DNA from: Lacibacter sp. H407 | GTDB taxonomy: Bacteria > Bacteroidota > Bacteroidia > Chitinophagales > Chitinophagaceae | Assembly: GCF_037892605.1 (NCBI RefSeq) | Contig: NZ_JBBKTU010000001.1 | Span: 868,001 to 932,000 of the forward strand | Length of the DNA stretch: 64,000 nucleotides | Direction: 5' to 3' | Shown here: piece by piece, positions 50,414 to 58,393 of the stretch | Layout: each line of letters begins with the position of its first letter | Position numbering within the stretch: the first letter of the stretch is position 1 | Position numbers and translations under genes: made by a program | Notes under the pieces: generated by a model | Databases searched by the model: none | Seen by the model: the letters and a program-made list of their open reading frames with translations, nothing else | What the model was told of the DNA's origin: nothing

Positions 50414-51799
50414 TTATTTTCTTCCCAATGCCAAACGCCATAATCGAAGTTTGGATCTGTTAAACGGCGGATACCTGAAAAATGGTTCAAACCAATTGGC
50501 TTTTTTTACAACACCTTTGTAATGTGTAAATGTATCGAATGAGAATTTACCCAAATGTCCGCCATGGCCGCTTGTACCAATTCCTCCAAATGGTATACTA
50601 TGGTTTCCCAATTGATAGATGGTTTCGTTGATACAACCTGCTCCGAAACTGATATTCTCAATAAAGAAGCGCTGGTTTGTTTTGGAGGTGCTGAATACAT
50701 ATACCGCCAACGGATTTGGATTCAAAGCGATCAATTGCAACACTTCACTGTTTTCTTTATAAGAAAACACCGGCAATACCGGACCGAATATTTCTTCTTT
50801 CATTACTGTTGCATCTGGTTTCACTTCATCCATGATGGTTGGACCAATATGTCTGCTTGCTTCATTTACATCACCTCCATATACGATCTTTCCTTCTTTC
50901 AAATATTTTACAATGGACTGGAACCGTTTTGCATTGATAATACATCCATAATTATCATTTGCTGCACGGTCTGTACCATACGATTGTTCAATTGTTCCAA
51001 TAATGCTGTGGATCAGTTTATCTTTTACACTTTCATGCACCACCAAATAATCCGGAGCCACACAGCTTTGCCCGCAGTTGAGCAACTTCCCCCATACAAT
51101 TCGTTTCGCTGCCATTTTCAGATCGGCACTTGCATCTACAATGCACGGGCTTTTTCCGCCCAACTCCAACGATACCGGTGATAAATGTTTTGCCGCCATC
51201 GCCATGATCTTTTTTCCAATCTCTGTACCTCCTGTAAAAAACACATGCCCAAAATGAAACTGATCAAGCAATGCTGTAACAACCACTGCACCTTCGCCTG
51301 CAACTGCATGTATAAATTCCGTTTCAAAATTTTCATTGATGAGTTGCTCCAGTACGGCAGATGTATGTGCACTTAATTCCGAATGCTTAATGAGCACTGT
51401 ATTACCCGCAGCAATAGCACCTGCCACTGCCCGGTAGGTGAGCAACACAGGATAATTCCAGGGTGATATCACCAATACATTCCCAACAGGTTCAGGATAC
51501 ATTTTTGTAACTGAGGGAAGTAGATACAATGGCGTATCAACCAATTGTGGCTGCATCCACTGCCGAACGCCCCGCAACTGCACACGGATCTCTTCATACA
51601 CAGGACCAAGCTCTGTCATATAAACTTCCTGTGCATGCTTACCCAGATCTTTCAACAATGCTTCTTCGATCTTTTTTTCATTGTTGCGTAAAACGGCTTC
51701 CAGTTTTTTTAACTGTTGCCTGCGAAAGGCAAGCGAACGGGTTGCACCTGATTTGTAGAAAGCAACCTGTGCATCGTATATGGATTGATATGAATTCAT
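50414..51799 (-). CDS. Aldehyde dehydrogenase, class 3 type
   Basis: A 461-residue NAD(P)-dependent aldehyde dehydrogenase. Catalytic Cys246 is in NCGQSCVAPDY and general-base Glu212 in LELGGKSP. The NAD-binding region has ISPWNYPVLL (~111-120), FTGGTEIGK (~188) and EEIFGPVLPV (~340). The short length and C-terminal FGGIGTSGHGGHLGKFSFDTFTH in pieces put it with class 3 (ALDH3, fatty-aldehyde) enzymes. It leads the minus-strand run with GPx, PAQR and MBL genes, suggesting a lipid-peroxide/aldehyde detoxification unit (inference). Confidence 0.93.
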   Translation of the reverse strand: MNSYQSIYDAQVAFYKSGATRSLAFRRQQLKKLEAVLRNNEKKIEEALLKDLGKHAQEVYMTELGPVYEEIRVQLRGVRQWMQPQLVDTPLYLLPSVTKMYPEPVGNVLVISPWNYPVLLTYRAVAGAIAAGNTVLIKHSELSAHTSAVLEQLINENFETEFIHAVAGEGAVVVTALLDQFHFGHVFFTGGTEIGKKIMAMAAKHLSPVSLELGGKSPCIVDASADLKMAAKRIVWGKLLNCGQSCVAPDYLVVHESVKDKLIHSIIGTIEQSYGTDRAANDNYGCIINAKRFQSIVKYLKEGKIVYGGDVNEASRHIGPTIMDEVKPDATVMKEEIFGPVLPVFSYKENSEVLQLIALNPNPLAVYVFSTSKTNQRFFIENISFGAGCINETIYQLGNHSIPFGGIGTSGHGGHLGKFSFDTFTHYKGVVKKANWFEPFFRYPPFNRSKLRLWRLALGRK

Positions 51800-51917
51800 G
51801 AATGGCCTTCCGGTTTTGATAATTTTAAAGCAATCGATGAAGGATGGTCCCCTTTCTACAAATGTACCAAAGCTTCCTGTTCTTTCTGTTACGTAAATGA
51901 ATAGCTACCTTCGCTGT

Positions 51918-52355
51918 ATGACGGACGAATATTTCATGCAACAGGCACTTAAAGAAGCAGTGATCGCTTATGAAGAAGGCGAAGTACCGGTGGGTGCCGT
52001 AGTGGTAATGGAAGGAAAAATTATTGCACGTGGTCATAACATGACGGAGAAACTCAATGACCCCACAGCACATGCGGAGATGATTGCGTTAACATCAGCC
52101 TTCAGTCATATCGGTGCAAAATATTTACCAGGTGCAACATTGTATGTAACGGTTGAACCTTGTTTGATGTGTGCAGGTGCGTTATACTGGAGCAAACTGA
52201 CCCGCATTGTATGGGGAGCTGACGATGAAAAGAACGGACACAAACGCATTACGAAAGATGAATCTCCATTTCATCAAAAGGCAGAAATAAACACCGGAAT
52301 TTTAAAAGACGAGTGCGCCCGTTTAATGAAAGATTTCTTTGCAGCAAAACGATAG
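51918..52355 (+). CDS. tadA: tRNA adenosine(34) deaminase
   Basis: A 145-residue zinc deaminase converting A34 to inosine in tRNA-Arg(ACG). Zn ligands and proton shuttle: His52-x-Glu54 in TAHAEMIAL and Cys82/Cys85 in EPCLMCAGAL. The N-terminal helix YFMQQALKEAVIAYEEGEVPVGAV fits TadA rather than cytosine or guanine deaminases. A TACCTTCG box ends four bases before the ATG, so the mRNA may be leaderless. A second gene starts two bases after the stop. Confidence 0.93.
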   Translation: MTDEYFMQQALKEAVIAYEEGEVPVGAVVVMEGKIIARGHNMTEKLNDPTAHAEMIALTSAFSHIGAKYLPGATLYVTVEPCLMCAGALYWSKLTRIVWGADDEKNGHKRITKDESPFHQKAEINTGILKDECARLMKDFFAAKR

Positions 52356-52357
52356 CC

Positions 52358-52660
52358 ATGGCAAAAGCAGTTGCTAAAACAATCACAGTTACACATCCTG
52401 TAACAGGAACAGAACGGAAATTTGATGCCGCTATTTACGAACCGTTCAAAGCGGCCATTCTGCAAAGTCTCAAAGGCAGTAAGGGTAAAACGTTTTCTGA
52501 ATTAACGGATGACGTGGTAAAGATCATCCGCAAACAAATGCCGGGCTTTACCAAATCGATTCCCTGGTACACCATCTCCATCCGTCTCGATCTTGAAACA
52601 AGAGGGCTTGTAGAAACCTTTGTTGAGAAAGGGAAAAAGCTCAACCGTCTTGCAAAATAA
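52358..52660 (+). CDS. Small DUF6958-like protein
   Basis: A 100-residue basic protein. Its C-terminal half, with KGKTFSELTDDVVKIIRKQM, IPWYTISIRLDLETRGLVE, looks like a winged-helix-type fold and resembles proteins I recall as DUF6958. The ATG two bases after tadA is chosen over an upstream frame start that overlaps tadA. No catalytic residues; nucleic-acid binding is possible but unproven. Co-transcription with tadA is likely. Confidence 0.65.
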   Translation: MAKAVAKTITVTHPVTGTERKFDAAIYEPFKAAILQSLKGSKGKTFSELTDDVVKIIRKQMPGFTKSIPWYTISIRLDLETRGLVETFVEKGKKLNRLAK

Positions 52661-52777
52661 ACTTCAGCATTTCGGCAATAGCTTTCTTTAACAAAACCTT
52701 TTTACCTCCTCTTACAACTTCCGGTTTTTGCAGCCATCTATATGGTTGTAGCTGTAAAGCAACGGCTGCATAAGCAT

Positions 52778-53140
52778 ATGAAAAAAAGCATTGGTTTTGT
52801 TATCCTGAGCATGTTGTTGCTTACGGCTTGTCGCAAAGCTGATCTGCCAACAGCACCCATTGACGAATCAGTATGGTTACAAAAGGAACGGGGTGTGGTT
52901 GTGTTTGCTGATTTCGATTGTAACTACTTTGTAATTGAAACACGTAACGGGTACACCGTTGCTGAAAACTGGTCGTTCCGTCCCTACACCGGTGATGTTT
53001 TGTATGGTGACCTCAGTTTCTACGGACTTAAAAATGTATATAACCGGAGCCGTGGTGCATTAATGGCCATTGATGTGGAAGATTACTGGCTAAGCTATTT
53101 TGCCGCACAGGACCGTATCAGCTGGTACTGTTCTCAATAA
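52778..53140 (+). CDS. Small lipoprotein, hypothetical
   Basis: A 120-residue protein with a standard lipoprotein signal (lipobox LTAC, Cys ~18). The mature part (~100 residues) is beta-rich and contains VVVFADFDCNYFVIETRNGY and a Cys near the C-terminus that could pair with it. The ATG before KKSIGFV is chosen; 12 upstream codons lack a signal. No family recognised. Confidence 0.6.
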   Translation: MKKSIGFVILSMLLLTACRKADLPTAPIDESVWLQKERGVVVFADFDCNYFVIETRNGYTVAENWSFRPYTGDVLYGDLSFYGLKNVYNRSRGALMAIDVEDYWLSYFAAQDRISWYCSQ

Positions 53141-53300
53141 ACCCAAGTGTCCTCTATGGAGAAAGGGAATGCAGCAGTGCGTTCCTTTCTTTTTTGTATG
53201 GGTTGCCAATCTTTCATGAGTTGCACCACTTAATTACAAATTGCAAGGTTGGCAACCCTAAAAAACTTGTCGGCATGCTAATTGCCATCTACTTAATCCA

Positions 53301-53332
53301 TCTGCATTTTAAATTATCTGTTTGTACCTTTG
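53301..53332 (+). promoter_or_regulatory. Promoter for the superoxide dismutase gene
   Basis: -7 box TACCTTTG (53325-53332), full match, with TCTG (53301-53304) at 20 bases upstream as an imperfect -33. The leader to the ATG is about 37 bases. Confidence 0.6.
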
Positions 53333-53374
53333 CCTTCCAATTAACAATTTCGTAAATTTTAAAACTTACAGAAC

Positions 53375-53974
53375 ATGGCATTTACATTAGCACCTCTTCC
53401 GTATGCGCATGATGCATTGGAACCCCATATCGACACAACCACTATGCAAATACATCATGGTAAACACCACCAGGCTTATGTTGATAATCTCAACAAAGCA
53501 GTGGCAGGTACTGAGCACGAAAGCAAATCGCTGGAAGAACTGGTAGCAGTAGCCGGCAGTATTTCTCCTGCTGTACGTAACAATGGTGGTGGTCACTGGA
53601 ATCACACATTTTTCTGGGAATCATTGGCACCGAATGCAGGCGGCACACCAACAGGTGCTTTGGCTGATGCAATTACTGCTGCTTTTGGATCGTTCGATGC
53701 ATTCAAAGAAAAATTTGCAGCAGCAGGTATGACACGTTTCGGAAGTGGCTGGGCCTGGTTGATCGTGAAAGATGGCAAATTGGAAGTTTCATCAACTCCT
53801 AATCAGGATAATCCATTGATGGATGTGGCCGAAGTAAAAGGCACACCGATCCTTGGAGCTGATGTGTGGGAGCATGCTTACTACTTAAAGTATCAGAACC
53901 GCCGTGCTGATTACTTGGCTGCATTCTGGAACGTAGTAAACTGGAGTAAAGTAGCAGAACGCTTCGGTAAATAA
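53375..53974 (+). CDS. sodA: Fe/Mn superoxide dismutase
   Basis: A 199-residue cytoplasmic superoxide dismutase. Metal ligands: His27 ([14 protein letters not shown]), His ~78 ([11 protein letters not shown]), and Asp and His in [19 protein letters not shown] (~160). Gly in [10 protein letters not shown] (~120) and the Gln/Gly patterns used to tell Fe from Mn enzymes do not allow a firm metal call by eye; cambialistic enzymes occur in this phylum. No signal peptide. It is a single-gene unit with its own promoter and a strong terminator. Confidence 0.96.
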   Translation: MAFTLAPLPYAHDALEPHIDTTTMQIHHGKHHQAYVDNLNKAVAGTEHESKSLEELVAVAGSISPAVRNNGGGHWNHTFFWESLAPNAGGTPTGALADAITAAFGSFDAFKEKFAAAGMTRFGSGWAWLIVKDGKLEVSSTPNQDNPLMDVAEVKGTPILGADVWEHAYYLKYQNRRADYLAAFWNVVNWSKVAERFGK

Positions 53975-53998
53975 GAAAGAATATACTTTGTAATAATT

Positions 53999-54028
53999 AA
54001 AAGGCTCGCCATAATTGGCGAGCCTTTT
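53999..54028. terminator. Bidirectional terminator between sodA and tag
   Basis: A perfect 12-bp stem AAAAGGCTCGCC with its complement, loop ATAATT, A run on one side and T run on the other. It serves the convergent sodA and tag genes. Confidence 0.93.
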
Positions 54029-54036
54029 AATTATCA

Positions 54037-54071
54037 ATCAGATCATTTGCATCATTTCATCCCATCATCTG
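54037..54071. repeat. Weak heptamer array at the 3' end of tag
   Basis: AATCAGA, TCATTTG, CATCATT, TCATCCC and ATCATCT in approximate 7-bp register, reaching into the tag stop codon. Similar in sequence to 39804-39831. Confidence 0.45.
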
Positions 54072-54634
54072 CGGTTCTTCTTCCAGCAATTATTTGCATG
54101 ATCATTCACCATGCCACTCGCCTGCATAAATGCATAGCAAATCGTTGAGCCAACAAACTTAAACCCACGTTTCAATAGATCTTTGCTCATGGTATCGGAG
54201 AGTTCTGTTTTTGCAGGCACATCACCCATCGTCTTCACGTTATTTACAATTGGTTTGCCGCCAACAAACTGCCAGATGTAGTTGTCAAAGCTGCCAAACT
54301 CTTTTTGTATGGCGAGATATGTTTTTGCATTTTGTACAAAAGCATTCACTTTTAAACGGTTGCGTACAATACCTGCATCCTGCAACAACGCTTCTATTTT
54401 TTTATCGCTGTACTTCGCCATTTTCTTTGCATTAAATCCATCAAACGCTTTGCGGTAGTTTTCACGCTTGTTCAAAATGGTGTACCAACTAAGTCCAGCC
54501 TGTGCCCCTTCAAGGCAAAGCAGTTCAAAAAGTTGTTGATCATCGTGAAGCGGCGTTCCCCATTCTTCATCATGATAATTCTTATACAAGTCATCTTTCA
54601 AACACCAACTGCAGCGTACTTTTTCTTTTGCCAT
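54065..54634 (-). CDS. tag: DNA-3-methyladenine glycosylase I
   Basis: A 189-residue base-excision glycosylase removing 3-methyladenine. Family features: RCSWCLKDDLYKNYHDEEWG (Cys/His zinc ligands and the DEEWG motif), LFELLCLEGAQAGLSWYTIL (~40-59; substrate-pocket Glu and Trp), and HANNC near the C-terminus, completing the zinc site. Start is the ATG before AKEKVRCS; the reading frame continues 92 codons upstream over the divergent acetyltransferase and is ignored there. The length matches E. coli Tag. Confidence 0.94.
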   Translation of the reverse strand: MAKEKVRCSWCLKDDLYKNYHDEEWGTPLHDDQQLFELLCLEGAQAGLSWYTILNKRENYRKAFDGFNAKKMAKYSDKKIEALLQDAGIVRNRLKVNAFVQNAKTYLAIQKEFGSFDNYIWQFVGGKPIVNNVKTMGDVPAKTELSDTMSKDLLKRGFKFVGSTICYAFMQASGMVNDHANNCWKKNRR

Positions 54635-54691
54635 GATTTTTGCTTTATACACTTGCAAAGTAATTAATTTCACAATTCGTAACAGTGTAAA

Positions 54692-55171
54692 ATGATACGC
54701 AAAGCAACCGGTAACGATTTTAATTTTCTGTATTATCTGTATATGCATCCGCAGGTAAATCCGTACCTGTTGTATGAATACATGCAGCAGGATGATTTCC
54801 ATTCTGTATTCAATGAGTTGCTGCACAAAAACGTGCTGTACATTTTTGAAGTAAATGGGGTCGATGTTGGTATGTTTAAACTGATGCCACAACACCATCG
54901 CAATGCACACATTGCGTACTTAGGCGGTGTGGCCATTGATCCCGAGCATGCAGGCAAAGGACATGGTTTGCAAATGATGAAAGAGATCATTGACTATGCA
55001 AAGCAACAAGGCTTTATTCGATTAGAGTTAACCGTTTCTACTTCCAATGAAAAAGCAATTCAACTTTATCTAAAAGCAGGCTTTCACCACGAAGGTGTGT
55101 TGAAAAAATACACGTATTTAAAAAGTAAAGATCAGTATGTAGATGAAGCAGTGATGGCGTATTTATTTTAA
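54692..55171 (+). CDS. GNAT family N-acetyltransferase
   Basis: A 159-residue acetyltransferase. The acetyl-CoA-binding motif A is [21 protein letters not shown] (~84-103), and motif B is [23 protein letters not shown] (~115-137). The N-terminus [19 protein letters not shown] fits the substrate domain. The substrate is unknown (protein N-terminus or small amine). Divergent from tag, with 57 bases between; it overlaps the convergent yidD by 4 bases. Confidence 0.87.
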   Translation: MIRKATGNDFNFLYYLYMHPQVNPYLLYEYMQQDDFHSVFNELLHKNVLYIFEVNGVDVGMFKLMPQHHRNAHIAYLGGVAIDPEHAGKGHGLQMMKEIIDYAKQQGFIRLELTVSTSNEKAIQLYLKAGFHHEGVLKKYTYLKSKDQYVDEAVMAYLF

Positions 55172-55434
55172 GGAACAGGGTCGTAACCACTTCCTCCCCA
55201 TGGATGACATCGGCCGATGCGTTTCATTGTTAACCACAAGCCTTTTATAGGTCCATGTTTTTTCAATGCTTCAATTCCATATTGGCTGCAGGTAGGTGTA
55301 TATCTGCACTTTGGACCAATGGCCGGACTGATAACATACTGATAAAAACGGATCAATAAAATAAACGGAAAACTCAGGATCGTTTTGATCCTGCCTGAAG
55401 TAGAGGTGGCTGTATTATGATGTTGACTGCACAC
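55168..55434 (-). CDS. yidD: Membrane protein insertion efficiency factor YidD
   Basis: An 88-residue YidD (haemolytic domain family DUF37), helping YidC-dependent insertion. Seen: [28 protein letters not shown] in two parts (~26-53), with the Cys pair, and [20 protein letters not shown] (~61-80). The GTG start overlaps the 3' end of rnpA by 20 bases; no later start is available before the conserved region. The classical rpmH-rnpA-yidD order is kept, though yidC does not follow. Confidence 0.92.
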   Translation of the reverse strand: MCSQHHNTATSTSGRIKTILSFPFILLIRFYQYVISPAIGPKCRYTPTCSQYGIEALKKHGPIKGLWLTMKRIGRCHPWGGSGYDPVP

Positions 55435-55822
55435 TCAGTTGTTCAAGTTTTTGTAACGCTATTATTGTTTTCTCTGCAATCAATTTATAATCGGGCACTT
55501 CTTTTCCTGTGAAAATAAAAAACACATGCAGTTGACTGTTCTCTTCTTTCAATTGTTGCTTCAGCTTATTTTTTTGTAACCGCCATGCTTCACGGATCAA
55601 TCGCTTCACACGGTTACGGTCAACTGCTTTTTTAAAATGTTTGGTCCCAACAGCTACACCAAACTGCAAGGAACAATCGTCAATAGGCAACGGGCAGGAA
55701 GTATAATATACACGTAACGGCGGAACGGAAAATGATTTCCCTTCTTTGAACAAGTGCTCAATTTGCTTGCGGCTTTTGAGGCGCTCCTCTTTACCGAGTG
55801 TATATCGTATTGTTTTTTCCAA
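55415..55822 (-). CDS. rnpA: Ribonuclease P protein component
   Basis: A 135-residue basic protein binding the RNase P RNA for 5' maturation of tRNA. Signature: [15 protein letters not shown] (~68-82; the RNR motif). The N-terminus [26 protein letters not shown] split over ~6-31 is typical. Preceded by a consensus -7 box (55835-55842) and separated from rpmH by a hairpin terminator, so it appears to be transcribed at least partly on its own. Confidence 0.94.
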   Translation of the reverse strand: MEKTIRYTLGKEERLKSRKQIEHLFKEGKSFSVPPLRVYYTSCPLPIDDCSLQFGVAVGTKHFKKAVDRNRVKRLIREAWRLQKNKLKQQLKEENSQLHVFFIFTGKEVPDYKLIAEKTIIALQKLEQLSVQSTS

Positions 55823-55834
55823 CTGTTACAGAAG

Positions 55835-55842
55835 CAAAAATA
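55835..55842 (-). promoter_or_regulatory. -7 box for rnpA
   Basis: TATTTTTG on the minus strand, 12 bases before the rnpA ATG. No -33 TTTG at usual spacing. Confidence 0.5.
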
Positions 55843-55867
55843 ACTCCCCTTTATGGCATGGGATTAA

Positions 55868-55898
55868 ATAAAAAAGTCTCCCGCATTAACGGGAGACT
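55868..55898 (-). terminator. Terminator between rpmH and rnpA
   Basis: A 9-bp stem AGTCTCCCG/CGGGAGACT with a 6-base loop, followed on the minus strand by a T run (A run at 55870-55874 on +). Confidence 0.85.
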
Positions 55899-55926
55899 CA
55901 AAATATCTTCTTCAAATGAATAGTGC

Positions 55927-56094
55927 TTATTTCTTAGCGCCACGCTCATCAGAAATCGTGAGCTTATGACGGCCCTTTGCACGACGGCTTGCTAACACCT
56001 TGCGGCCGTTAGCATCCTGCATACGTCTGCGGAAACCATGTGTGGTCTTTCTGCGACGCTTTGAAGGCTGGTATGTACGTTTTTTTCCTGGCAT
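55927..56094 (-). CDS. rpmH: 50S ribosomal protein L34
   Basis: A 55-residue, highly basic ribosomal protein. The translation begins [20 protein letters not shown] and continues with [20 protein letters not shown] and [15 protein letters not shown], matching L34 throughout. It lies upstream of rnpA in the usual order, but a terminator separates them. A -7 box lies about 100 bases upstream. Confidence 0.96.
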   Translation of the reverse strand: MPGKKRTYQPSKRRRKTTHGFRRRMQDANGRKVLASRRAKGRHKLTISDERGAKK

Positions 56095-56191
56095 TGTTTG
56101 CTGTTTTACTTCTTTAAAAATACCGGGGAGAAACCGGAAATTTCAGATCACGCAGTGAGAACACCACTTCCCGCTGTTTGTGAAAGGACGG

Positions 56192-56199
56192 CAAAGGTA
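56192..56199 (-). promoter_or_regulatory. -7 box for rpmH
   Basis: TACCTTTG on the minus strand, giving a leader of roughly 90 bases before the rpmH ATG. A -33 TTTG is not evident. Confidence 0.5.
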
Positions 56200-56261
56200 G
56201 GGGAAACTGCCCGAAAACACAGGGTTTGAGGCAAGAAAAATCTAATATGGTGAGTCCCAAG

Positions 56262-56284
56262 CCTGTCCTGAGCCTGTCGAAGGA
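56262..56284. repeat. Short dispersed palindromic motif
   Basis: Contains TCCTGAGCCTGTCGAAGGA, a near-palindromic sequence that recurs between genes in many bacteria. It lies in the rpmH-murI spacer, which otherwise shows nothing further. Confidence 0.55.
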
Positions 56285-56354
56285 TAGAGTGGCTCATCCT
56301 CAACATCAATTGCTGCAATCCCTTGATAGTAACCTGATGCCCCGGAGAGGATGA

Positions 56355-57182
56355 TCAGCTTGAAAGCTCAATATGCTTCGCTTGAACATCCGTTCCATAA
56401 AACAGCTTGGCATGTTTGTCAAAATCAGTAGCTGAGTCAGTGGTGAAAAACTGCCTTTTGCCGTGCTTCGTCAACCGCTCCTCCATCTCAGGATGTCGTT
56501 GCAGGTAGTCGGCCAAGCTGGTTGCCACAATCTTTCCCTGCGAAAGCAAGTTGACCTCCGCAGGCAAATACTGTTTAATTTTTTTACTGAGCAAGGGATA
56601 ATGTGTGCAACCCAGCAACACTGTATCAATGGAAACGGATTGCTGCATTAATTCATTCAAATATTCTTTTACAAAATAATCAGCCCCTTCACTTTCATGT
56701 TCATTGTTCTCAATAAGCGGCACCCACATAGGACAAGCCTGTTGAACAACATGGATCGCCGGATAAAACTTATTGATCTCAATTTCGTACGATTCCGATT
56801 GCACGGTGCCGGCTGTTGCAAGTACCCCAACACTTCCGGTTTTACTGAACTGTCCGATCACTTCGGCAGTTGGGCGTATTACACCCAACACCCGGTTGTT
56901 TGGATTCAGATGCGGCAGATCATTTTGCTGAATGGTACGCAATGCTTTTGCAGAAGCAGTATTACATGCCAGTATCACCAATGGACATCCTTGTTTAAAA
57001 AACCATTCCACACATTCCAATGTGTAGCGATACACCGTTTCAAAACTTCGTGTACCATAAGGTGCACGTGCATTATCACCAAGATACAAATAGTCGTATT
57101 GCGGTAACTGTTCCACAATTTCCTTCATCACGGTTAAACCGCCGTAACCCGAATCAAATATGCCGATAGGTCCTGTGTGCAT
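56355..57182 (-). CDS. murI: Glutamate racemase
   Basis: A 275-residue racemase supplying D-glutamate for peptidoglycan. Two-base mechanism residues: Cys in LACNTASAKAL (~74) and Cys in LLGCTHYPLL (~190). Asp10-Ser11 in GIFDSGYGGLT is the opening signature; LGDNARAPYG (~36) is also typical. The C-terminus ends TKHGKRQFFTTDS...FYG, as in the family. Last gene of the minus-strand envelope block; a terminator separates it from ompH, so it may have its own promoter. Confidence 0.95.
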   Translation of the reverse strand: MHTGPIGIFDSGYGGLTVMKEIVEQLPQYDYLYLGDNARAPYGTRSFETVYRYTLECVEWFFKQGCPLVILACNTASAKALRTIQQNDLPHLNPNNRVLGVIRPTAEVIGQFSKTGSVGVLATAGTVQSESYEIEINKFYPAIHVVQQACPMWVPLIENNEHESEGADYFVKEYLNELMQQSVSIDTVLLGCTHYPLLSKKIKQYLPAEVNLLSQGKIVATSLADYLQRHPEMEERLTKHGKRQFFTTDSATDFDKHAKLFYGTDVQAKHIELSS

Positions 57183-57199
57183 GCCGCTAATGTAAGCAC

Positions 57200-57228
57200 A
57201 AAAAAAATCCCCCGATAAATCGAGGGAT
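57200..57228 (-). terminator. Terminator after the OmpH pair
   Basis: ATCCC and CGAT pair with ATCG and GGGAT around loop AA, with one C-A mismatch, followed by a T run on the minus strand. Lies between ompH and murI. Confidence 0.8.
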
Positions 57229-57253
57229 CAATATTGTAAATGAAAGCGATTAA

Positions 57254-57766
57254 TTACTTCGCCGGTGTTTCAGGTATTTTCAAAAACTTCTTTACCAATG
57301 GAAGAAGATCGTCTGTAGTTGGAACAACCAATAACGCTTCTCTCGAAACAACATAGGCATAGTTGTTTGCTTTTGCTACTGTCTGGATTGCTTCCAATGC
57401 AAGTTTTTGTACGGGAGCAAAAATTTCCTGCTCTTTTGCCTGCAAATATTGTTGTGCTGTAGTTGAGTATTGTTGTACACCATCAGCCAGATCCTGGAAT
57501 TCTTTGAAACGAATTTGTTTGATAGCTGGGGTCCATTTAATTGAATCAACACGGATAATGCTGTCTTTTTCCTGGTACTCTTTAATGAGTTCACCATACA
57601 CTACATTCAGCGAATCCTGAACGCCTTTCAATTTATCCTGTGCCTTTTTGGTTTCAGGCATCGCCATCAGTAAATCATTGGTATTGATATGACCAATTTT
57701 TTGTGCATTCACTGCTACAGTAGTTCCCATAATTGCCACCACTGCCAGAACAATAACTTTTTTCAT
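57254..57766 (-). CDS. OmpH/Skp family periplasmic chaperone (second copy)
   Basis: A 170-residue Skp-like holdase for unfolded outer-membrane proteins. The signal peptide ends VNAQ (~22). KIGHINTNDLLMAMPETKKAQDKLK opens the mature part (GxINTNxLL...MPE is the OmpH pattern). The long coiled coil (~40-120) forms the tentacles. The C-terminal strand has YAYVVSREALLVV and DDLLPLVKKFL. The start is the ATG before KKVIVLAV; 27 upstream codons overlap the spacer. It follows its paralogue by ~65 bases. Confidence 0.9.
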   Translation of the reverse strand: MKKVIVLAVVAIMGTTVAVNAQKIGHINTNDLLMAMPETKKAQDKLKGVQDSLNVVYGELIKEYQEKDSIIRVDSIKWTPAIKQIRFKEFQDLADGVQQYSTTAQQYLQAKEQEIFAPVQKLALEAIQTVAKANNYAYVVSREALLVVPTTDDLLPLVKKFLKIPETPAK

Positions 57767-57833
57767 TTGCTTGTTTGTTTTTAAATAAAGTGTACTTACG
57801 ATCCCTTTTGGTTGTGTCAGTGTGTGGTTTTGA

Positions 57834-58349
57834 TTAAAGTTTAACACCCAGAATCTTCAGCACATCATCACTTTTGTCCAGTTTAGGGTCGGCAAATATA
57901 ACGGTAATTCCTTCACTTTTGTCCAAAATAAAATCGTATAATCTTTCAGTTGCCAATCGTTGAACGGCGTTGTAAACCTTATCCTGTATGGGTTTCACCA
58001 ATTCCTGCTTTTTGCGGAAGTAGTCGCCTTCAAATCCAAAACGACGGCGTTGCAGATCACGCACTGTCTTTTCTTTATTGAAAATTTCATCCTCTCTTTT
58101 TTTAAGCAACTCAGGAGTAAGCATCACCTTTTCTGTTTCCAGTTGGCGATACATTTTATCCAGATCGGCCTGCATCAGGTCAATTTCTTTTTGCCAGGCA
58201 TCAGCCATCTCTTCCAGTTTTGTATTAGCACCTCTGTACTCCGGAATTTTATCCAGGATATACTTGGTATCAATAATAGCATAACGCTGTGCGTTGGCTG
58301 TAAAAGCCGTGAGCATAAAGCTGAAGGCGGCAAGAAGGAATGTTTTCAT
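57834..58349 (-). CDS. OmpH/Skp family periplasmic chaperone (first copy)
   Basis: A 171-residue Skp-like chaperone directly downstream of bamA. The signal peptide ends ANAQ (~21). RYAIIDTKYILDKIPEYRGA begins the mature part, followed by a coiled coil (~35-120) rich in Lys/Glu and a C-terminal strand (YDFILDKSEGITVIFADPKLD). The tandem arrangement with a second OmpH gene next to bamA is typical of Bacteroidota. The start before KTFLLAAF excludes 12 codons without signal character. Confidence 0.9.
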   Translation of the reverse strand: MKTFLLAAFSFMLTAFTANAQRYAIIDTKYILDKIPEYRGANTKLEEMADAWQKEIDLMQADLDKMYRQLETEKVMLTPELLKKREDEIFNKEKTVRDLQRRRFGFEGDYFRKKQELVKPIQDKVYNAVQRLATERLYDFILDKSEGITVIFADPKLDKSDDVLKILGVKL

Positions 58350-58393
58350 ATACTTGTTTTTATACATGATGTGTTCTGGTGGCAAAACGTTGT

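Noticed and set aside
55168-56094. rpmH-rnpA-yidD as a sign of the replication origin
   Set aside because: In many bacteria this cluster is near oriC, but here dnaA, yidC and mnmE are absent and DnaA boxes were not seen.
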